Assembly: GCF_017114825.1 (NCBI RefSeq)
Contig: NZ_JADEVO010000008.1
Span: forward strand, 1-64,000
Reading direction: 5' to 3'
DNA from: Pseudomonas gregormendelii
Lineage (GTDB): Bacteria; Pseudomonadota; Gammaproteobacteria; Pseudomonadales; Pseudomonadaceae
DNA length: 64,000 nt
Below, piece after piece: positions 61,634 to 64,000 of the stretch (its first letter is position 1; each line of letters begins with the position of its first letter). Both the position numbers and the translations under genes were made by a program. The notes beneath the pieces are model-generated. The model was not told the origin of the DNA, did not search any database, and saw only the letters and a program-made list of their open reading frames with translations.

Positions 61634-64000
61634 ATGGCGAAGAAACCCAAGGCTGCCACCTTTATCAAAGACCCGCTCTGGTACAAGGACGCGGTGATCT
61701 ATCAGGTTCACGTCAAGTCATTTTTCGACTCCAACAACGACGGGATCGGCGACTTTCCCGGCCTGATCTCGAAACTCGATTACATTGCCGACCTCGGCGT
61801 CAACACCATCTGGCTGCTGCCGTTCTATCCGTCGCCGCGTCGCGACGACGGTTACGACATTGCCGAATACCGAGGTGTACACCCTGACTACGGGACGATG
61901 GCCGATGCCAGGCGGTTCATCTCCGAGGCCCATGATCGTGGCCTGCGGGTGATCACCGAGCTCGTTATCAACCACACCTCCGACCAGCACGCCTGGTTCC
62001 AGCGGGCGCGCAAGGCCAAGAAAGGCTCGGCCGCCCGGGACTTCTACGTGTGGTCCGATGACGACCAGAAATACGACGGCACGCGCATCATCTTTCTCGA
62101 TACCGAGAAATCCAACTGGACCTGGGATCCGGTGGCCGGGCAGTACTTCTGGCACCGCTTCTATTCGCACCAGCCGGACCTGAACTTCGACAACCCGCAA
62201 GTCATGAAAGCCGTGCTGTCGGTGATGCGCTACTGGCTGGACATGGGCATCGACGGCCTTCGCCTGGACGCTATTCCGTACCTGATCGAACGTGACGGCA
62301 CCAACAACGAGAATCTGCCGGAGACCCACGACGTCCTCAAGCAGATCCGTGCCGAGATCGATGCCAACTACCCAGACCGCATGCTGCTCGCCGAAGCCAA
62401 TCAATGGCCTGAAGACACTCAACTGTATTTTGGCGACACCGATGCCCAGGGCCAAAACGGCGATGAATGCCACATGGCGTTCCATTTCCCGCTGATGCCG
62501 CGCATGTACATGGCGCTGGCCCAGGAAGACCGCTTCCCGATCACCGACATCCTGCGGCAGACCCCGGAGATTCCCGCCAACTGCCAGTGGGCGATTTTCC
62601 TGCGTAACCATGATGAGCTGACGCTGGAGATGGTCACAGACAAGGAGCGCGACTACCTGTGGAACTACTACGCCGCTGATCGCCGCGCACGCATCAACCT
62701 GGGCATCCGCCGGCGCCTGGCACCCTTGATGGAGCGTGACCGCCGCCGCGTGGAACTGCTCAACAGCCTGCTGTTGTCGATGCCCGGCACGCCGACCCTG
62801 TACTACGGTGACGAAATAGGCATGGGCGACAACATCTACCTGGGTGACCGGGATGGCGTGCGTACGCCCATGCAGTGGTCGATTGACCGCAATGGCGGCT
62901 TCTCGCGCGCGGACCCGGCCAGCCTGGTGTTGCCGCCGATCATGGACCCGCAATACGGTTACCTGTCGGTGAACGTCGAGACCCAGGCCGGCGACCCGCA
63001 CTCGCTGCTCAACTGGACCCGGCGCATGCTTGCCGTGCGCAAGCAATCCAAGGCATTCGGGCGCGGCACCCTGAAAATGCTCTCGCCAAGCAATCGCCGA
63101 ATCCTGGCGTATACCCGTGAATTCACCGGCGAAGACGGTAAACACGAGATCATTCTGTGCGTGGCCAACGTATCGCGCAGTGCCCAGGCGGCCGAGCTCG
63201 ACCTGTCGGCCTACACCGGCATGGTGCCGGTGGAAATGCTCGGTGGGAACGCGTTCCCACCGATCGGCCAGCTTAACTTCCTCCTGACCTTGGCGCCGTA
63301 TGGCTTCTACTGGTTTGGCCTGGCGGCGGAGAACCAGATGCCCAGCTGGCATGTGGAGCCGGCGCAAAGCCTGCCGGACTTCACCACCCTGGTGCTCAAG
63401 CACCGCATGGAAGAACTCCTCGAAGCGCCGTCTCGCGCCACGATGGAGCAGGGCATTTTGCCCAACTGGCTGCAAAATCGCCGCTGGTTTGGCGGCAAGG
63501 ACGCCACCATCGAACAGGTAAAACTGGCCTATGGCGTGCGCTTTGGCGACGCAGAGCATCCGGTGTTGCTGAGCGAAATCGACGTCACCAGCAATGGCCA
63601 GACCAGTCGGTATCAGCTGCCTTTCGGCTTCATCGCCGAGGATCAGGTCGGTCCGGCGCTGCCGCAGCAACTGGCACTGTCCCGAGTTCGCCGCGGTCGT
63701 CAGGTCGGCATCATTACCGATGCATTTGCCCTGGAAAACTTCATTCGTGCGGTGTTGGAGGGTATGCACAACAACACCGTACTGGCGTCTGGCGAAGGTG
63801 ATATCCGCTTTGAACCGACCCCCGCGCTGGCTCAATTGGGCCTCAACGCGGAGTCGGAGGTGCGCTATCTGTCGGCCGAGCAGTCCAACAGTTCGGTCGT
63901 GGTCGGCAAAAGCCTGGTGCTGAAACTGATCCGCAAGATCGCCTCCGGGGTCCACCCTGAACTGGAAATGAGTGCGTACCTGACCAACGCCGGGTTCGCC
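61634..64000 (+). CDS. treS: Trehalose synthase fused to maltokinase (TreS-Mak), truncated by window end
   Basis: Starts at ATG 61634 (AGGAG upstream); 789 residues are visible and the frame is still open at the last base. Residues 1-550 are the GH13 trehalose synthase: DGIDGLRLDAIPYL-type nucleophile near 211 (GLRLDAIPYL), acid/base MLLAEANQWP near 253, and FLRNHDELTLEM. From about 610 the maltokinase-like region begins (WLQNRRWFGGKD). TreS isomerises trehalose and maltose; maltokinase makes maltose-1-phosphate for GlgE. The family is usually about 1100 residues, so roughly 300 are missing. Confidence 0.95.
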   Translation, partial: MAKKPKAATFIKDPLWYKDAVIYQVHVKSFFDSNNDGIGDFPGLISKLDYIADLGVNTIWLLPFYPSPRRDDGYDIAEYRGVHPDYGTMADARRFISEAHDRGLRVITELVINHTSDQHAWFQRARKAKKGSAARDFYVWSDDDQKYDGTRIIFLDTEKSNWTWDPVAGQYFWHRFYSHQPDLNFDNPQVMKAVLSVMRYWLDMGIDGLRLDAIPYLIERDGTNNENLPETHDVLKQIRAEIDANYPDRMLLAEANQWPEDTQLYFGDTDAQGQNGDECHMAFHFPLMPRMYMALAQEDRFPITDILRQTPEIPANCQWAIFLRNHDELTLEMVTDKERDYLWNYYAADRRARINLGIRRRLAPLMERDRRRVELLNSLLLSMPGTPTLYYGDEIGMGDNIYLGDRDGVRTPMQWSIDRNGGFSRADPASLVLPPIMDPQYGYLSVNVETQAGDPHSLLNWTRRMLAVRKQSKAFGRGTLKMLSPSNRRILAYTREFTGEDGKHEIILCVANVSRSAQAAELDLSAYTGMVPVEMLGGNAFPPIGQLNFLLTLAPYGFYWFGLAAENQMPSWHVEPAQSLPDFTTLVLKHRMEELLEAPSRATMEQGILPNWLQNRRWFGGKDATIEQVKLAYGVRFGDAEHPVLLSEIDVTSNGQTSRYQLPFGFIAEDQVGPALPQQLALSRVRRGRQVGIITDAFALENFIRAVLEGMHNNTVLASGEGDIRFEPTPALAQLGLNAESEVRYLSAEQSNSSVVVGKSLVLKLIRKIASGVHPELEMSAYLTNAGFA

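Noticed and set aside
61718..63955. 745-codon minus-strand frame
   Set aside because: Antisense to treS, whose own + strand frame is continuous with clear GH13 motifs.

Overview
The window looks like a chromosome segment of a fluorescent-group Pseudomonas. The clues are high-GC coding, several REP/REPIN palindrome families between genes, a MuxABC-OpmB type RND efflux operon, a 1.6-kresidue NAD-glutamate dehydrogenase, a CcoG/FixG protein, a moxR-bat operon and a glgE-treS cluster. The species cannot be named from the sequence alone.

Positions 1-8883 are part of a horizontally acquired type III secretion system of the Inv-Mxi-Spa (Salmonella SPI-1) family, all on the + strand. It comprises a proline- and serine-rich protein cut by the window edge (at the place sipA holds in Salmonella), the acyl carrier protein iacP, a HilA-type master regulator, the IagB transglycosylase, prgH-I-J-K (rings, needle, inner rod), orgA, orgB, an orgC-position gene and an AT-rich orphan. 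orgB (cytosolic stator) is interrupted by an in-frame TAG. The export apparatus (inv/spa) and translocators (sipB/C/D) are not in the window and would be expected upstream. Positions 8884-10494 are an island border. A 172-bp segment is present twice as direct repeats flanking a minus-strand gene that resembles M91 (NleD/HopH1-like) effectors but has a degenerate HExxH motif. Next to the second copy lie 3'-end remnants of a sugar-acid dehydratase and of a ketoglutarate-semialdehyde dehydrogenase.

Positions 10500-28310 hold housekeeping and accessory genes: a small conserved protein and an exported lactonase, three tiny membrane or exported proteins, a glutathione transferase, sbcC-sbcD (minus strand), a six-gene moxR-DUF58-DUF4381-batA-batB/C-batD operon (minus), a lone AT-rich ABC exporter and a small acidic protein. 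Positions 28814-42518 carry gdhB, a lipoprotein, an exported cupin and an ABM monooxygenase beside a MocR regulator divergent from an AhpD-like gene, a GNAT acetyltransferase, an octahaem cytochrome c fused to TPR repeats, a DUF3313 remnant and tpx.

Positions 42703-64000 carry muxABC-opmB, an MHYT-GGDEF-EAL cyclic-di-GMP enzyme, an SDR dehydrogenase, a second MocR-type regulator, ccoG, a DUF3203-like gene, an MgtC/SapB protein, a 52-residue proline-rich ORF, glgE and treS (fused to maltokinase and cut by the window end). GlgE and TreS-maltokinase form the trehalose-to-maltose-1-phosphate-to-alpha-glucan route, and a possible AlgU-type promoter lies before glgE.

The most unusual parts are the SPI-1-like secretion locus with its broken orgB, the duplication-flanked M91-like gene and the octahaem-TPR cytochrome. 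All names come from reading motifs and remembered family sequences; no database search was run.
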